Assembly: GCF_000615945.1 (NCBI RefSeq) | Contig: NZ_BAMO01000030.1 | Span: 1-64,000 of the forward strand | Length of the DNA: 64,000 bases | DNA from: Caldalkalibacillus mannanilyticus JCM 10596 | Lineage (GTDB): Bacteria > Bacillota > Bacilli > Caldalkalibacillales > JCM-10596 | Reading direction: 5' to 3' | Shown: one piece after another, positions 18,906-28,040 of the stretch | How positions within the stretch are numbered: the stretch's first letter is position 1 | How the letters are laid out: the number at the start of each line of letters is the position of its first letter | Translations under genes and position numbers: made by a program | The notes under the pieces: model-generated | Told to the model about the DNA's origin: nothing | Seen by the model: the letters and a program-made list of their open reading frames with translations, nothing else | The model's database searches: none

Positions 18906-18988
18906 TTCTCGATAATGGCAAACCATTCGAAAGGATGGGACGCAAAGCTATAGGGCCTTCCGTTAGATGGCAGCCAGCTACCGAAAGA
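18906..18988 (+). ncRNA. c-di-GMP-I (GEMM) riboswitch, first of two
   Basis: The GEMM-I core is clear: GGCAAACC, a GAAA tetraloop, GGGACGCAAAGC, GGGCC, then GGCAGCC and GCTACC (18917-18982). This class binds cyclic di-GMP, with the ligand contacts in the GGCAAACC and GGGACGCAAAGC strands and the tetraloop docking in its receptor. It is followed by a T-run (18993-18999) that could serve a terminator after rearrangement. Confidence 0.92.
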
Positions 18989-19039
18989 AGAGTTTTTTTG
19001 TTTTAAAAACTGAATAGAACGCTGAGAAGTGAAGAGCTT

Positions 19040-19124
19040 TTCACCGATAACGGCAAACCACTCGAAAGGGTGGGACGCAAAGCCATAGGGCCTTCCGATA
19101 AGGATGGCAGCCGAGCTACCGAAG
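19040..19124 (+). ncRNA. c-di-GMP-I (GEMM) riboswitch, second of two
   Basis: The second core has GGCAAACC, CGAAAG loop, GGGACGCAAAGCC, GGGCC, GGCAGCC and GCTACC. Its 3' strand (CCGAAGGGAGAG) is also the likely ribosome binding site of the next gene, 11 bases before the ATG, so this copy could act on translation. Most differences from the first copy are in the P1 and variable stem. Confidence 0.93.
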
Positions 19125-19138
19125 GGAGAGTTTTTATT

Positions 19139-19941
19139 ATGCGCAAAATAGCATCTCTTATTTTAGTATTGGTTCTACTTCTTTCTAGCAACATAGCGAT
19201 GGCAGAAGCTGTTACGACCACAGTGATCGATCGTACCAAGCTTTCTAATGGTGTGCTTGGCATCAACTATGAAGCAGGAGAGAAAAAGACAAAGTTAATG
19301 ATAGAGAAGGACGGTCAAAAATATATCTACGATGTCTACTCTGTCAAAGAAACACAACGCTTTCCTCTGCAATTAGGAAATGGCGAATATACAGTTAGTA
19401 TTCTAGAAAATACGGTTGATAACAAATACCGTTTTGTCTCCAAAGACAGTGTTCGAGTGAATGTAGAAAATGAACATCAAGTGTATCTGAATTCTGTGCA
19501 GAATATTAACTGGAATGAAGAAATGGAAGCCATTAAGAAAGCAAGGGAATTAACGAAAAAAGCAAAGAGTGACGAAGAAAAAATAAAAATCATTTATGAT
19601 ATATCATTAACAATGTGAGCTACGACTTTGAAAAAGTCCAAAATCTAACGCCAACCTATTTACCGGATATTAATGATATTTTTAAGAATAACAAAGGCAT
19701 TTGCTACGATTATTCTTCTATGTTTGCAGCGATGCTTAGAAGCCTAGATATACCGACGAAGCTTGTTATGGGAAATACAACCTATGTCAGAGAGTACCAT
19801 GCTTGGAATGAAGTCTATCTCGCTGATCAAGATCGTTGGGTTGTGATCGACACAACGGTGGATGCTGGCTTGAAGAAGTCAAAGAGAAAGTTTGACATGA
19901 TAAAAGAAGATGAAAAATATACAAAAATGAAGGAATTTTAA
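19139..19941 (+). CDS. Exported transglutaminase-like protein under c-di-GMP control, frame broken near 19598
   Basis: Signal peptide at residues 1-22 (MRKIASLILVLVLLLSS...AMAEA), a beta-rich middle, then a transglutaminase/protease-like core with catalytic Cys in GICYDYSSMFAAMLRS, His in EYHAWNEV and Asp in WVVIDTT. One missing base near 19598 (gatatatc) splits it; restoring it gives Y-D-Y-I-I-N-N-V-S-Y-D and 267 residues. ATG 19139 was chosen because a longer frame runs into the riboswitch. Such cores can be cysteine proteases or crosslinkers. With c-di-GMP control, a surface or matrix role is a reasonable inference. Confidence 0.85.
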
Positions 19942-19972
19942 AACTCAGCCAGGAGTCTAAAATGTGACGTAC

Positions 19973-20003
19973 AAGGAGACCTTTTTTAAGGCTCCTTCTT
20001 TTA
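19973..20003 (+). terminator. Terminator after the transglutaminase-like gene
   Basis: AAGGAGACCTT pairs with AAGGCTCCTT around a T loop, then TCTTTTATTTT. Confidence 0.65.
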
Positions 20004-20086
20004 TTTTCTATTTTCATCCCACTTTATGATATAATTTAACATGTTAATTTAGTCAAAATAAATGTCTACTCTAGGAGGAACAACTC

Positions 20087-22462
20087 GTGCTTGAAAGAGT
20101 ATTAAGAGTACTTGAATACCCAAAAGTAATAGAACAACTAGGACAGCGTGTTTCTTCTTCTCTTGGGAAAGAGAAGGTGAATCAGTTAAAGCCTAGCTTT
20201 ATATATGAAGAAGTTAAAAAGGCACAGCAAAGTACCTATGAAGGTTCAACCGTTTTACGCTTAAAAGGCTATGTTCCCTTTGGTGGGGTTCAGGATATTC
20301 GCCCCTCGATCAAGCGAGCTTCGATTGGCGGGATGCTGAATCCTTCAGAGCTTCTGGATATTGCCAATACCCTTTATGGGGGGCGTCAGCTAAAGCTTTT
20401 TCTAGAGGGGCTTCTAGATTCTGTAGAACTGCCGATCTTAGCTGACTTAGCTAGCCAGATAAGCTCGTTAAAACCACTTGAACAAGAGATTAAGTCCTGT
20501 ATTGACGATCAGGCAGAAGTACTGGACTCTGCCAGTTCAGCTCTGCGTCAAATAAGAGCTCAAATACGAACAGCAGAGAGTCGCATTCGAGAAAAGCTAA
20601 ACCAAATGACAAGGGTGCAATCCTACCAAAAAATGTTGCAGGACCCGATTGTCACGATTCGGAATGATCGTTATTGTCTTCCTGTAAAGCAAGAGTACCG
20701 TGCTAATTTTGGAGGAATCGTCCATGACCAATCTGCTTCAGGGGCTACCTTATTTATTGAGCCAGAAGCCGTGGTGACGATTAATAATCAGCTAAGGGAA
20801 GCGAAGTTAAAGGAAGAAAGAGAAATTGAAAAAATTCTAAGACAGCTATCCGAGAGTGTTTCACTCGAGGTAGAAGCACTTAGTTTAAATATCGCTGCTT
20901 TAGCTGATCTTGATTTTATCTTTGCCAAAGCACAATATGCCAAACAAATTAGAGCTGTTCAGCCTAAGCTGAATCAAGAGGGTTATTTTAATCTTAAGAA
21001 AGCTAGACACCCACTCATAGCTGAAGATGAAATTGTTCCCATTAGCTTTGATTTAGGTCGAGAATACACGTCGATGATTATTACGGGTCCAAATACAGGA
21101 GGAAAAACCGTAACGCTTAAGACGTTGGGGCTGCTTACTCTGATGAGTTGCTCAGGCTTAGCGATTCCAGCAGAGGAAGGGTCTGAGATTGCTGTGGTGT
21201 CTGCTGTTTATGCTGATATTGGAGACGAGCAAAGCATTGAACAGAGCCTAAGTACCTTCTCCTCTCATATGACCAATATTGTTCGCATTTTAGCTGAACT
21301 GGATCATCAAAGCCTAGTCTTATTTGATGAGCTTGGAGCAGGGACAGACCCGACGGAAGGAGCCGCACTGGCGATGGCGATCCTTGATCACGTGTATCAG
21401 CAAGGAGCGAAGGTTGTGGCAACGACTCACTATAGCGAGCTAAAAGCCTATGCCTACAACAAGGACACAGTCATGAATGCCAGCGTTGAATTTGATGTAG
21501 AAACCCTTCGCCCTACGTATCGGCTTTTGGTGGGAGTACCCGGTCGAAGCAATGCTTTTTCCATTGCCAAACGGTTAGGCTTATCTGAGGAAATCATTGA
21601 GCAAGCGAAGGCTCAAATTGGCGAAGATGATTCTAGAGTAGAAACGATGATTGCTTCTTTAGAAGAAAATCAAAAGCTGGCGGAGAAAGAACGTGAGGAA
21701 GCGAGTCAGCTAAAAGATGAGATCGCTACATTGAAGAGAGAGATTCAGAAAAAAGAAGAGCAGATCGATAAAGAGAAAGAGAAACGAATTGATGAGGCGG
21801 AGAAAGCAGCTCAAGAGTATTTTACCAAAATGATGAAGGAAGCCGATCAGATTATCACAGACTTAAGAGAGGCGGCATCCAATCAAGAAGTGGTCAAAGA
21901 GCATGTGTTGATTGATGCCAAAAAACGTTTAGAAGCGATCCAAGAAGCTTCAGCAGGTACAAAATCAAAATCGAAGGCAAGTCCTGCTACAGGGCAAGCA
22001 AAGCGTTCCACCGCTCAGAACCTAAAGCCTGGAGATGAAGTATATGTCCATTCCTTTGGACAGAAAGGACATATTGTGGAGCAGGTTTCTGAGCAGGAGT
22101 ATACGGTGCAGATTGGCATTATGAAAATGAAGGTGTCAAAAGCTCAACTCGAAAAAATAAAAGCACAGAAACAAGCCATTCAGACACCGAGAGCCACGGT
22201 CAAAAAGTCGAATGAGCCTACCAAAATGGAGTTGGACCTTCGGGGACAAACGATTGATGAAGCGATTATGGCTTTAGATAAGTATCTGGATGATGCCGTT
22301 ATGGATAATTACCATCAAGTGTATGTGATTCATGGCAAAGGAACTGGGCAGCTGAGAAAAGGCGTACAGGATTATTTGAAGAAGCATCGCAATGTTAAGG
22401 GGATGCGTCTGGGAGGCGCTGGTGAAGGTGGAAGTGGAGTGACGGTTGTTGAATTATCTTAG
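20087..22462 (+). CDS. mutS2: MutS2 endonuclease
   Basis: A 791-residue MutS2: lever/clamp helices (about 1-300), ATPase domain with Walker A GPNTGGKT (residue ~333), Walker B LVLFDELGAGTDPTEG and H-loop TTHYSELKAYA, coiled coil (~520-625), KOW-like segment, and C-terminal Smr nuclease domain with LDLRGQTIDEA and VIHGKGTGQLRKG. It acts on branched DNA and, in Bacillus, on collided ribosomes. GTG start with AGGAGGAA. Leads a run with the DUF350 gene 17 bases on. Confidence 0.95.
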   Translation: MLERVLRVLEYPKVIEQLGQRVSSSLGKEKVNQLKPSFIYEEVKKAQQSTYEGSTVLRLKGYVPFGGVQDIRPSIKRASIGGMLNPSELLDIANTLYGGRQLKLFLEGLLDSVELPILADLASQISSLKPLEQEIKSCIDDQAEVLDSASSALRQIRAQIRTAESRIREKLNQMTRVQSYQKMLQDPIVTIRNDRYCLPVKQEYRANFGGIVHDQSASGATLFIEPEAVVTINNQLREAKLKEEREIEKILRQLSESVSLEVEALSLNIAALADLDFIFAKAQYAKQIRAVQPKLNQEGYFNLKKARHPLIAEDEIVPISFDLGREYTSMIITGPNTGGKTVTLKTLGLLTLMSCSGLAIPAEEGSEIAVVSAVYADIGDEQSIEQSLSTFSSHMTNIVRILAELDHQSLVLFDELGAGTDPTEGAALAMAILDHVYQQGAKVVATTHYSELKAYAYNKDTVMNASVEFDVETLRPTYRLLVGVPGRSNAFSIAKRLGLSEEIIEQAKAQIGEDDSRVETMIASLEENQKLAEKEREEASQLKDEIATLKREIQKKEEQIDKEKEKRIDEAEKAAQEYFTKMMKEADQIITDLREAASNQEVVKEHVLIDAKKRLEAIQEASAGTKSKSKASPATGQAKRSTAQNLKPGDEVYVHSFGQKGHIVEQVSEQEYTVQIGIMKMKVSKAQLEKIKAQKQAIQTPRATVKKSNEPTKMELDLRGQTIDEAIMALDKYLDDAVMDNYHQVYVIHGKGTGQLRKGVQDYLKKHRNVKGMRLGGAGEGGSGVTVVELS

Positions 22463-22479
22463 TTAGTGGGGGAAGAAGA

Positions 22480-22896
22480 ATGATGAAAGAATTATTAGAA
22501 AATCCTTATGTTCTTGTAGCTGCTCATGCTAGTGTCACTATATTAGCAATCATTGTTTTCTTGGCAATCTTTGAGCTAGTCACCAAATATAAGAACTGGC
22601 AGGAAGTGAGAAAAGGAAATGTTGCGGTCGCTTTAGCAACGGGAGGAAAAGTTCTTGGAATTGCTAATATCTTTCGCTTCTCCATCATTCACAATGATTC
22701 TCTGTTCCAAATGATAGTCTGGGGAATTTATGGATTCTTCCTCCTTCTTACTGCCTATTTTGTTTTTGAATTCCTGACCCCAAGCTTTAAAGTAGATGAA
22801 GAGATTGAGAAAGATAATCGTGCTGTGGGCTTGTTAGCTGCTTTTATCTCGATTGGATTATCTTTTATCATTGGTGCAAGTATTAGTATTATTTAA
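22480..22896 (+). CDS. yshE: DUF350 membrane protein (YshE-like)
   Basis: A 138-residue protein with about four membrane segments; the pattern NVAVALATGGKVLGIANIFR and DNRAVGLLAAFISIGLSFIIG repeats twice, as in DUF350. Function not established. In Bacillus a DUF350 gene also sits between mutS2 and lcfA. An ATG ATG start follows GGGGGAAG. Confidence 0.82.
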   Translation: MMKELLENPYVLVAAHASVTILAIIVFLAIFELVTKYKNWQEVRKGNVAVALATGGKVLGIANIFRFSIIHNDSLFQMIVWGIYGFFLLLTAYFVFEFLTPSFKVDEEIEKDNRAVGLLAAFISIGLSFIIGASISII

Positions 22897-22922
22897 CGAC
22901 TTCCGATATAGGAGGGCAAGGC

Positions 22923-23006
22923 ATGAATACCTTGTGGAAAGTATTGTTAATTGTCAGTGTTGTGTTTATTATTGCAGGGATATTTTTTATATCTTATTTT
23001 GGATAA
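22923..23006 (+). CDS. Single-pass membrane micropeptide (27 aa)
   Basis: A 27-residue peptide, MNTLWKVLLIV...FISYFG, forming one transmembrane helix with a basic start. AGGAGGGCAAGG lies just upstream and a GGAGG-led gene starts 16 bases later, so it has its own translation signals in an operon. It is not known to me. Confidence 0.6.
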   Translation: MNTLWKVLLIVSVVFIIAGIFFISYFG

Positions 23007-23022
23007 TGTGGAGGAAATAATC

Positions 23023-24314
23023 ATGAAGAAATACAACGTGGCGGTTATTGGGCTAGGCTTTATTGGCTTGCCCTTATCGCTAAGCTATGCAATGAAAGGG
23101 GCCAATGTAATTGGCATTGATGTAAATCAGACTCTGATTGAAGAAATCAACAGGGGGCATTCCCATCATTTAGAATATTATCAAGGGAAATCCCTTCAGG
23201 ATATCCTGCGTGAACAATTACAGGCGAAGAGCTTTAGAGCTACTACTTCATACCAAGAGGCAGCTGAGGTCGTGGATCATTATATTATCACGGTAGGGGT
23301 TGACGTGAAAAATGGAGATCCTCAGTTTGCCCATCTCCAGTCAGCAATGGAAACATTAGCGTCTGTTCTAAAGAAAAATGATACAGTTCTAGTCAGAAGT
23401 ACGGTCGTTCCTGGAACAACAGAAGAGATGGTGAAGCCGATCCTAGAGCGCGGTGGATTGGAAGCAGGGAAAGATTTCTATCTAGGCTATTCCTCTGAAC
23501 GTATCGCTGAAGGACGAGCCTTTGAGGAATTTATCACCATGCCTCTTGCCGTTGGGGGAATTAATGAGGAAAGCCGTATCAAAGCAAGAGAATTGCTTCA
23601 AGTCGTAACAGAAGCTCCTATCCATGAAACAGAGATCAAAATTGTAGAAACTGCCAAAGTGGTAGAAAATATTCAACGAGATGTCAATATCGCTATGGTT
23701 CAAGAAATTGCTAGGTTTGCTGAGGCAACGGGAATGGATACCTATGAATTAATCAAAACAGCCAACACACATACCAGAGTACAGCTTCTTGTACCAGGAC
23801 CGGGAGTAGGAGCTATTGTTTACCGAATGCCCTCTACTATCTATTACCCAAAGCGAAAGAATATCAGGTTTCTATTGAATTACTAGAAAGTGCTAGAAGA
23901 ATTAATGATGGGGTTCCATCCTTTATTGCCGGAGAAGTCGAAAGAGGAGTACAAGCAGCAGGAAAAAGCTTTATTGGAGCGAAGGTCGCCGTTTTAGGTT
24001 TAGCGATGAAGGATTTCTCTAACGATGACCGCATCAGTCCTCCTCATGAAATTGTGAAGCATCTTCTGGATAAAGGGGCGAAAGTACATGCTTTTGATCC
24101 TGCCGTACCAACAGATTATGAGTATAAAGTACATTCTTTAGAAGAGGCAATTACAGATGCCGACGCTTTAGTTTATCTTACCGCCCAAGAAGAATTTTTA
24201 GAGATAAATTGGGATGAACTGGTAGAGAAGATGAATGCGAAGCCATTTATGTATGATGCGAAGAACAGAATTCCTCTTCGTTTACAGGAGAAGGCTACAT
24301 TAAAAAGATTATAA
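23023..24314 (+). CDS. Nucleotide-sugar dehydrogenase (UDP-glucose/UDP-ManNAc type), frame broken near 23813
   Basis: An NAD-dependent enzyme that oxidises a UDP-sugar to a uronic acid for surface polysaccharide. N-terminal Rossmann motif GLGFIGLPLS, then TVVPGTTEE and YSSERIAEGRAFEE, and the middle-domain segment ETAKVVENIQRDVNIAMVQE. Near 23813 one missing base breaks the frame just before the catalytic Cys; restoring it gives G-V-G-S-Y-C-L-P-N-A-L. The C-terminal UDP-binding part has VAVLGLAMKDFSNDDR. Corrected length 430. Start ATG 23023 with GGAGG. No glycosyltransferases are nearby. Confidence 0.85.
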
Positions 24315-24335
24315 TCATATAGAAATAAGACCATA

Positions 24336-24394
24336 GGTGTACTCTCTTTTTCCTACGTGTAGCGCGGGAAATAGGGCTTGTACACCGTTTTTTT
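24336..24394 (+). terminator. Terminator after the nucleotide-sugar dehydrogenase
   Basis: GGTGTAC (24336-24342) pairs with GTACACC (24380-24386) followed by eight T. The loop is long. Confidence 0.65.
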
Positions 24395-24456
24395 TGTCGA
24401 ATGACAGTGAATAATTACAGATTTCTTTTTATGAATATAAAAATAACCATTCTCAA

Positions 24457-24479
24457 GTGAATGCGTTTTCATTTATAAT
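24457..24479 (+). promoter_or_regulatory. FadR-type operator and -10 box of lcfA
   Basis: TGAATG (24458-24463) and TCATT (24469-24473) form the imperfect palindrome expected of Bacillus-type FadR boxes, and the site runs into TATAAT (24474-24479). FadR would block transcription here until long-chain acyl-CoA releases it. No good -35 is seen. Confidence 0.6.
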
Positions 24480-24542
24480 AGGGATATCCGTCTAAGAATA
24501 ACTTGCAAAGATGTGAATAGTTCTAAAAGAGGAGGGGATGGA

Positions 24543-26255
24543 ATGAGTGATATTGTAAAGCCGTGGTTGTCAGTGTATCCAGAGGAAATCCCAGCAACAC
24601 TTGATTATCCTAAGGACAGTTTGCTACATGACTTTTTGCAGAAATCCTACAGCAAAAAGCCAGAACAGCTGTCGATGCGTTTTCTAGGGAAGAGCATCAC
24701 GTACAAAGAGCTATATGAATCCGCTGTAGCTTGTGCGAATGCCCTAAGAGAATGTGGCGTGAAAAAAGGGGATCGGGTTTCCATTATGCTACCTAACATA
24801 CCACAAGCGGTCATTAGTTATTACGGTGTGCTGATGGCTGGTGGAATTGTTGTCCAGACGAATCCGCTGTATATGGAGCGGGAGTTGGAGCATCAATTGA
24901 CGGATGCTGGAGTCGAAACCATTATCGCTCTCGACTTGGTTTATCCCAAAATAGCCAAAGTCAGAGCAAAAACGTCCTTAAAAAACATCATTATCACTGG
25001 TATCAAAGATTACTTGCCTTTTCCAAAGAATCTGCTTTATCCCTTCGTCCAAAAGAAACAAGGACTTAAGGTGGAGGTAAAGTATGGGAACGAAATCAAA
25101 TCCTTTACACAGTTATTAAAGAACGCTTCTAAGACACCTGTGAAAGTAGAAGGAAGTCCAGATGATATCGCCATATTGCAATATACTGGCGGAACGACTG
25201 GCTTACCCAAAGGGGTCATGTTGACGCATCGTAACTTGGTTGTTAATGCCTATCAGTGTACGTACTGGCTCTATAAATCAGAGTATGGAGCTGAAAGAAG
25301 CTTGGCTATTGTCCCTTTCTTTCATGTCTATGGAATGACTCTGATCATGAATTATTCAATCATGACGGCAAGTACCATTATTTTATTACCTAAATTTGAC
25401 GCGGGTGATACACTGAAAACAATTGATAAGGAAAAGCCAACGTTATTTGCTGGAGCTCCAACCATGTATATCGGGCTATTAAATCATCCAGATATCGCCA
25501 AATATGACCTTTCCTCTATTAAGGCCTGTTTGAGTGGATCAGCTCCATTACCTCTGGAAGTGCAGCAGAAATTTGAACAAATTACAAAAGGAAAGCTAGT
25601 AGAAGGATATGGTTTGACGGAAACCTCTCCAGTCACACATGCCAACCTGGTATGGGGAGAAAAGAGAGTCCTAGGCAGCATCGGTATTCCTTGGCCTGAC
25701 ACTGAAGCCGCTATATTGTCCTTAGAAACAGGGGAGCTGCTGGAAGTTGGAGAGATAGGAGAAATCGTCATTAAAGGACCTCAAGTGATGAAAGGGTATT
25801 GGAATCGTCCAGAAGACACCGCAGCAACCTTTAAGAATGGTTGGTTCTTAACTGGAGATATGGGTTACATGGATGAGAAGGGATACTTTTATATTGTGGA
25901 TCGTAAGAAGGATATGATTATTGCTAGTGGCTTTAATATCTATCCTCGAGAGGTAGAAGAGGTCTTATATGAACATCCAGCGATAAAAGAATGTGTGGTT
26001 GCTGGAATACCTGATCCATACAGAGGGGAAACGGTCAAAGCATATGTTGTTAAAAAAGAGGGTCAAGAAGTAACGGAAGAAGAATTAAATAAATATTGTC
26101 GGGAAAAGCTAGCAGCATACAAGGTTCCGCGTATTTATGAATTTAGAGATGAACTACCGAAAACAACCGTTGGAAAAATATTAAGACGTGTCTTAGTGGA
26201 AGAAGAGAAAACAAGAATAAAAGAAGAATCACAAGTAGAACAATCTGGGTCTTGA
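24543..26255 (+). CDS. lcfA: Long-chain acyl-CoA synthetase
   Basis: A 570-residue AMP-forming ligase that activates fatty acids with ATP and CoA. Motifs in order: P-loop YTGGTTGLPKGVMLTHRN, YGLTETSP, TGDMGYMDEKGYF, and the C-terminal RKKDMIIASGFNIYPREVEE with the late catalytic lysine in PKTTVGKILRR. Start ATG 24543 with AGAGGAGGGG; upstream codons lack an SD. It has its own FadR-type operator and a terminator before fadR, so it is transcribed separately from fadR-fadB-etfBA here. Confidence 0.93.
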   Translation: MSDIVKPWLSVYPEEIPATLDYPKDSLLHDFLQKSYSKKPEQLSMRFLGKSITYKELYESAVACANALRECGVKKGDRVSIMLPNIPQAVISYYGVLMAGGIVVQTNPLYMERELEHQLTDAGVETIIALDLVYPKIAKVRAKTSLKNIIITGIKDYLPFPKNLLYPFVQKKQGLKVEVKYGNEIKSFTQLLKNASKTPVKVEGSPDDIAILQYTGGTTGLPKGVMLTHRNLVVNAYQCTYWLYKSEYGAERSLAIVPFFHVYGMTLIMNYSIMTASTIILLPKFDAGDTLKTIDKEKPTLFAGAPTMYIGLLNHPDIAKYDLSSIKACLSGSAPLPLEVQQKFEQITKGKLVEGYGLTETSPVTHANLVWGEKRVLGSIGIPWPDTEAAILSLETGELLEVGEIGEIVIKGPQVMKGYWNRPEDTAATFKNGWFLTGDMGYMDEKGYFYIVDRKKDMIIASGFNIYPREVEEVLYEHPAIKECVVAGIPDPYRGETVKAYVVKKEGQEVTEEELNKYCREKLAAYKVPRIYEFRDELPKTTVGKILRRVLVEEEKTRIKEESQVEQSGS

Positions 26256-26277
26256 GCATGTAGCAACAGTCATTCAG

Positions 26278-26313
26278 AAGAGCGTTCTATTTAGAAATAG
26301 GGTGCTCTTTTTT
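26278..26313 (+). terminator. Terminator after lcfA
   Basis: AAGAGC...CTATTT pairs with AAATAG...GCTCTT, followed by a T-run. Confidence 0.75.
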
Positions 26314-26373
26314 CACTAAAAAGAAAAAAGAGAGAACAAGCCGTATAAAGATAAAAAAAATAACATTTAGGAA

Positions 26374-26432
26374 TTGACAAACAATCCTATGACCTTTAAA
26401 CTAAAATTATGAATGATGATTCATTCATAATT
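26374..26432 (+). promoter_or_regulatory. Sigma-A promoter with FadR operator
   Basis: -35 TTGACA (26374-26379) and -10 TAAACT (26397-26402), 17 bases apart. Directly downstream AATTATGAATGA (26405-26416) and TCATTCATAATT (26421-26432) are 12-bp exact inverted arms with a 4-base centre, matching the TGAATGA/TCATTCA box of Bacillus FadR. Placement implies autorepression of fadR-fadB-etfBA. Confidence 0.8.
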
Positions 26433-26457
26433 TTTTCCTTGTAAGGAGAACATAATA

Positions 26458-27050
26458 ATGGCAAAAAAAACAGGTGAAAAATACGATGCAATCATTGAAG
26501 CTGCCGTTGTCGTCATTGCTCAATTTGGCTATCATCAGGCTCAGGTTTCCAAAATAGCCAAAGAGGCAAAAGTGGCGGATGGAACGATTTACTTATACTT
26601 CGAGAACAAGGAAGATATATTGGTTTCATTATTTGAAGAAAGATGGGACAGTTTATAGAAATAGCGAAGTCTAAGATTAATGAAAGTGAAGATGCAACAG
26701 AAAAGTTTAGATCTCTTATTTACATGCATTTCTTCCAGCTATCACAGGACCCTAACCTTGCGATTGTCACTCAGCTAGAATTAAGACAGTCCAATGCGGA
26801 GTTACGAAGACAAATCAATGAAGTATTGAAGAAGTATCTTCATTTGATTGATGAGGTGATCCATTGTGGGATGGAGCAGGGAACGTTTCGCAGAGATCTT
26901 GATCCAGTGTTAGTGAGACAAATGATCTTCGGTACGCTTGATGAGTGTGTGACAAATTGGTTGCTTAAAGAGAGAAAATTTGACCTTGTTTCCTCAGTAG
27001 ACCCTGTATTTAAGGTCTTTATGAATGGATTAAAGAGAGAAGAGAAGTAA
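26458..27050 (+). CDS. fadR: FadR, TetR-family fatty acid degradation regulator, frame broken near 26640
   Basis: A TetR repressor of beta-oxidation, released by long-chain acyl-CoA. The HTH (about residues 10-55) is complete: GYHQAQVSKIAKEAKVADGTIYLYFENKEDIL. One missing A near 26640 (gaagaaagatgg) breaks the frame; restoring it gives L-F-E-E-K-M-G-Q-F-I and 197 residues, the family length. It lies directly downstream of its own probable operator and upstream of fadB. Sequence error is the likelier cause. Confidence 0.88.
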
Positions 27051-27140
27051 CTCTTTTCACTATCAAACGGCAATATACGATATAATGGAGGGTGGTATGA
27101 TCGTTTTCATGCTTTACTAAATCCAAAGGGAGGCTAGTAT

Positions 27141-27920
27141 ATGGATTTTACACACATACATGTTGAACAAATGGAATCAGTGGCTATATTAACGTTGGAT
27201 CATCCTCCTGCTAATGCTTTAAGTCAACCAACGTTTTCAGGACTAACAGAAGCACTTGATTATGTAGAAAAAGAGGCTTCAGTCAAAGTTATCATACTTA
27301 AAGGGAATGGGAAATTTTTTGCTGCTGGAGCAGATATTAAGGAATTTACCACTGTAAGCTCCGCAGCAGAATCCGTTCAAATGGCAAAAATAGGTCAACA
27401 AGTTTTCGCACGAATGGAAGCGTTCTCAAAACCGATCATTGCAGCGATACATGGCGCTGCATTAGGTGGGGGACTTGAGCTAGCTATGGCTTGTCACATT
27501 CGTTTTGCTACACCTACAGCGAAACTGGGACTGCCAGAATTGAATCTAGGCCTGATCCCGGGATTTGCAGGGACACAGCGATTGCCTAAACTGATTGGGA
27601 AAGCGAAGGCACTCGAGCTTCTGTTTACAAGTCTACCGATCTCAGGTGAAGAAGCTCAAAGATTAGGTCTTGTGAATCAATGCTTCGCAGAGGAAGAGCT
27701 TTTTGACAAGGTGCTTGCTTTTGCTCAAGCAGTTGCTTCGAAAAGTGCGATCTCTCTATCCTATTTATTAGAAGCGATTCGAGTCGGTGAAGAAGAAGGA
27801 ATGGCTGCTGGATCAGAGAAAGAAGCAGAGCTGTTTGGTCATATTTTTGAAACCTATGACGCCAAAGAAGGAATCCAAGCTTTTATTGAAAAGAGAAAGC
27901 CCATCTTTAAAGACAAATAA
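27141..27920 (+). CDS. fadB: Enoyl-CoA hydratase
   Basis: A 259-residue crotonase-fold enzyme for the second step of beta-oxidation. It has the oxyanion-hole segments KFFAAGADIKEF and HGAALGGGLELAMACHIRFA, and both catalytic glutamates, one in the GGGLELAMA segment and one in LGLPELNLGLIPGFAGTQRL. AGGGAGG precedes the ATG. It belongs to the fadR-fadB-etfB-etfA run. Confidence 0.92.
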   Translation: MDFTHIHVEQMESVAILTLDHPPANALSQPTFSGLTEALDYVEKEASVKVIILKGNGKFFAAGADIKEFTTVSSAAESVQMAKIGQQVFARMEAFSKPIIAAIHGAALGGGLELAMACHIRFATPTAKLGLPELNLGLIPGFAGTQRLPKLIGKAKALELLFTSLPISGEEAQRLGLVNQCFAEEELFDKVLAFAQAVASKSAISLSYLLEAIRVGEEEGMAAGSEKEAELFGHIFETYDAKEGIQAFIEKRKPIFKDK

Positions 27921-28040
27921 AAAGCAATAAAACAAGTGTATCTCTATTCTGAGTCAGCGCTCGGAATGGTTTCTGTTGTTAGACATGACAACCCATTTTT
28001 GAGTGGAATGCCACTCGGTTGAACATAGGAGGGATAAAGG

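Noticed and set aside
19070-19138. Extension of the transglutaminase-like protein to an upstream start
   Set aside because: The extension is the second riboswitch; the ATG at 19139 begins a proper signal peptide.
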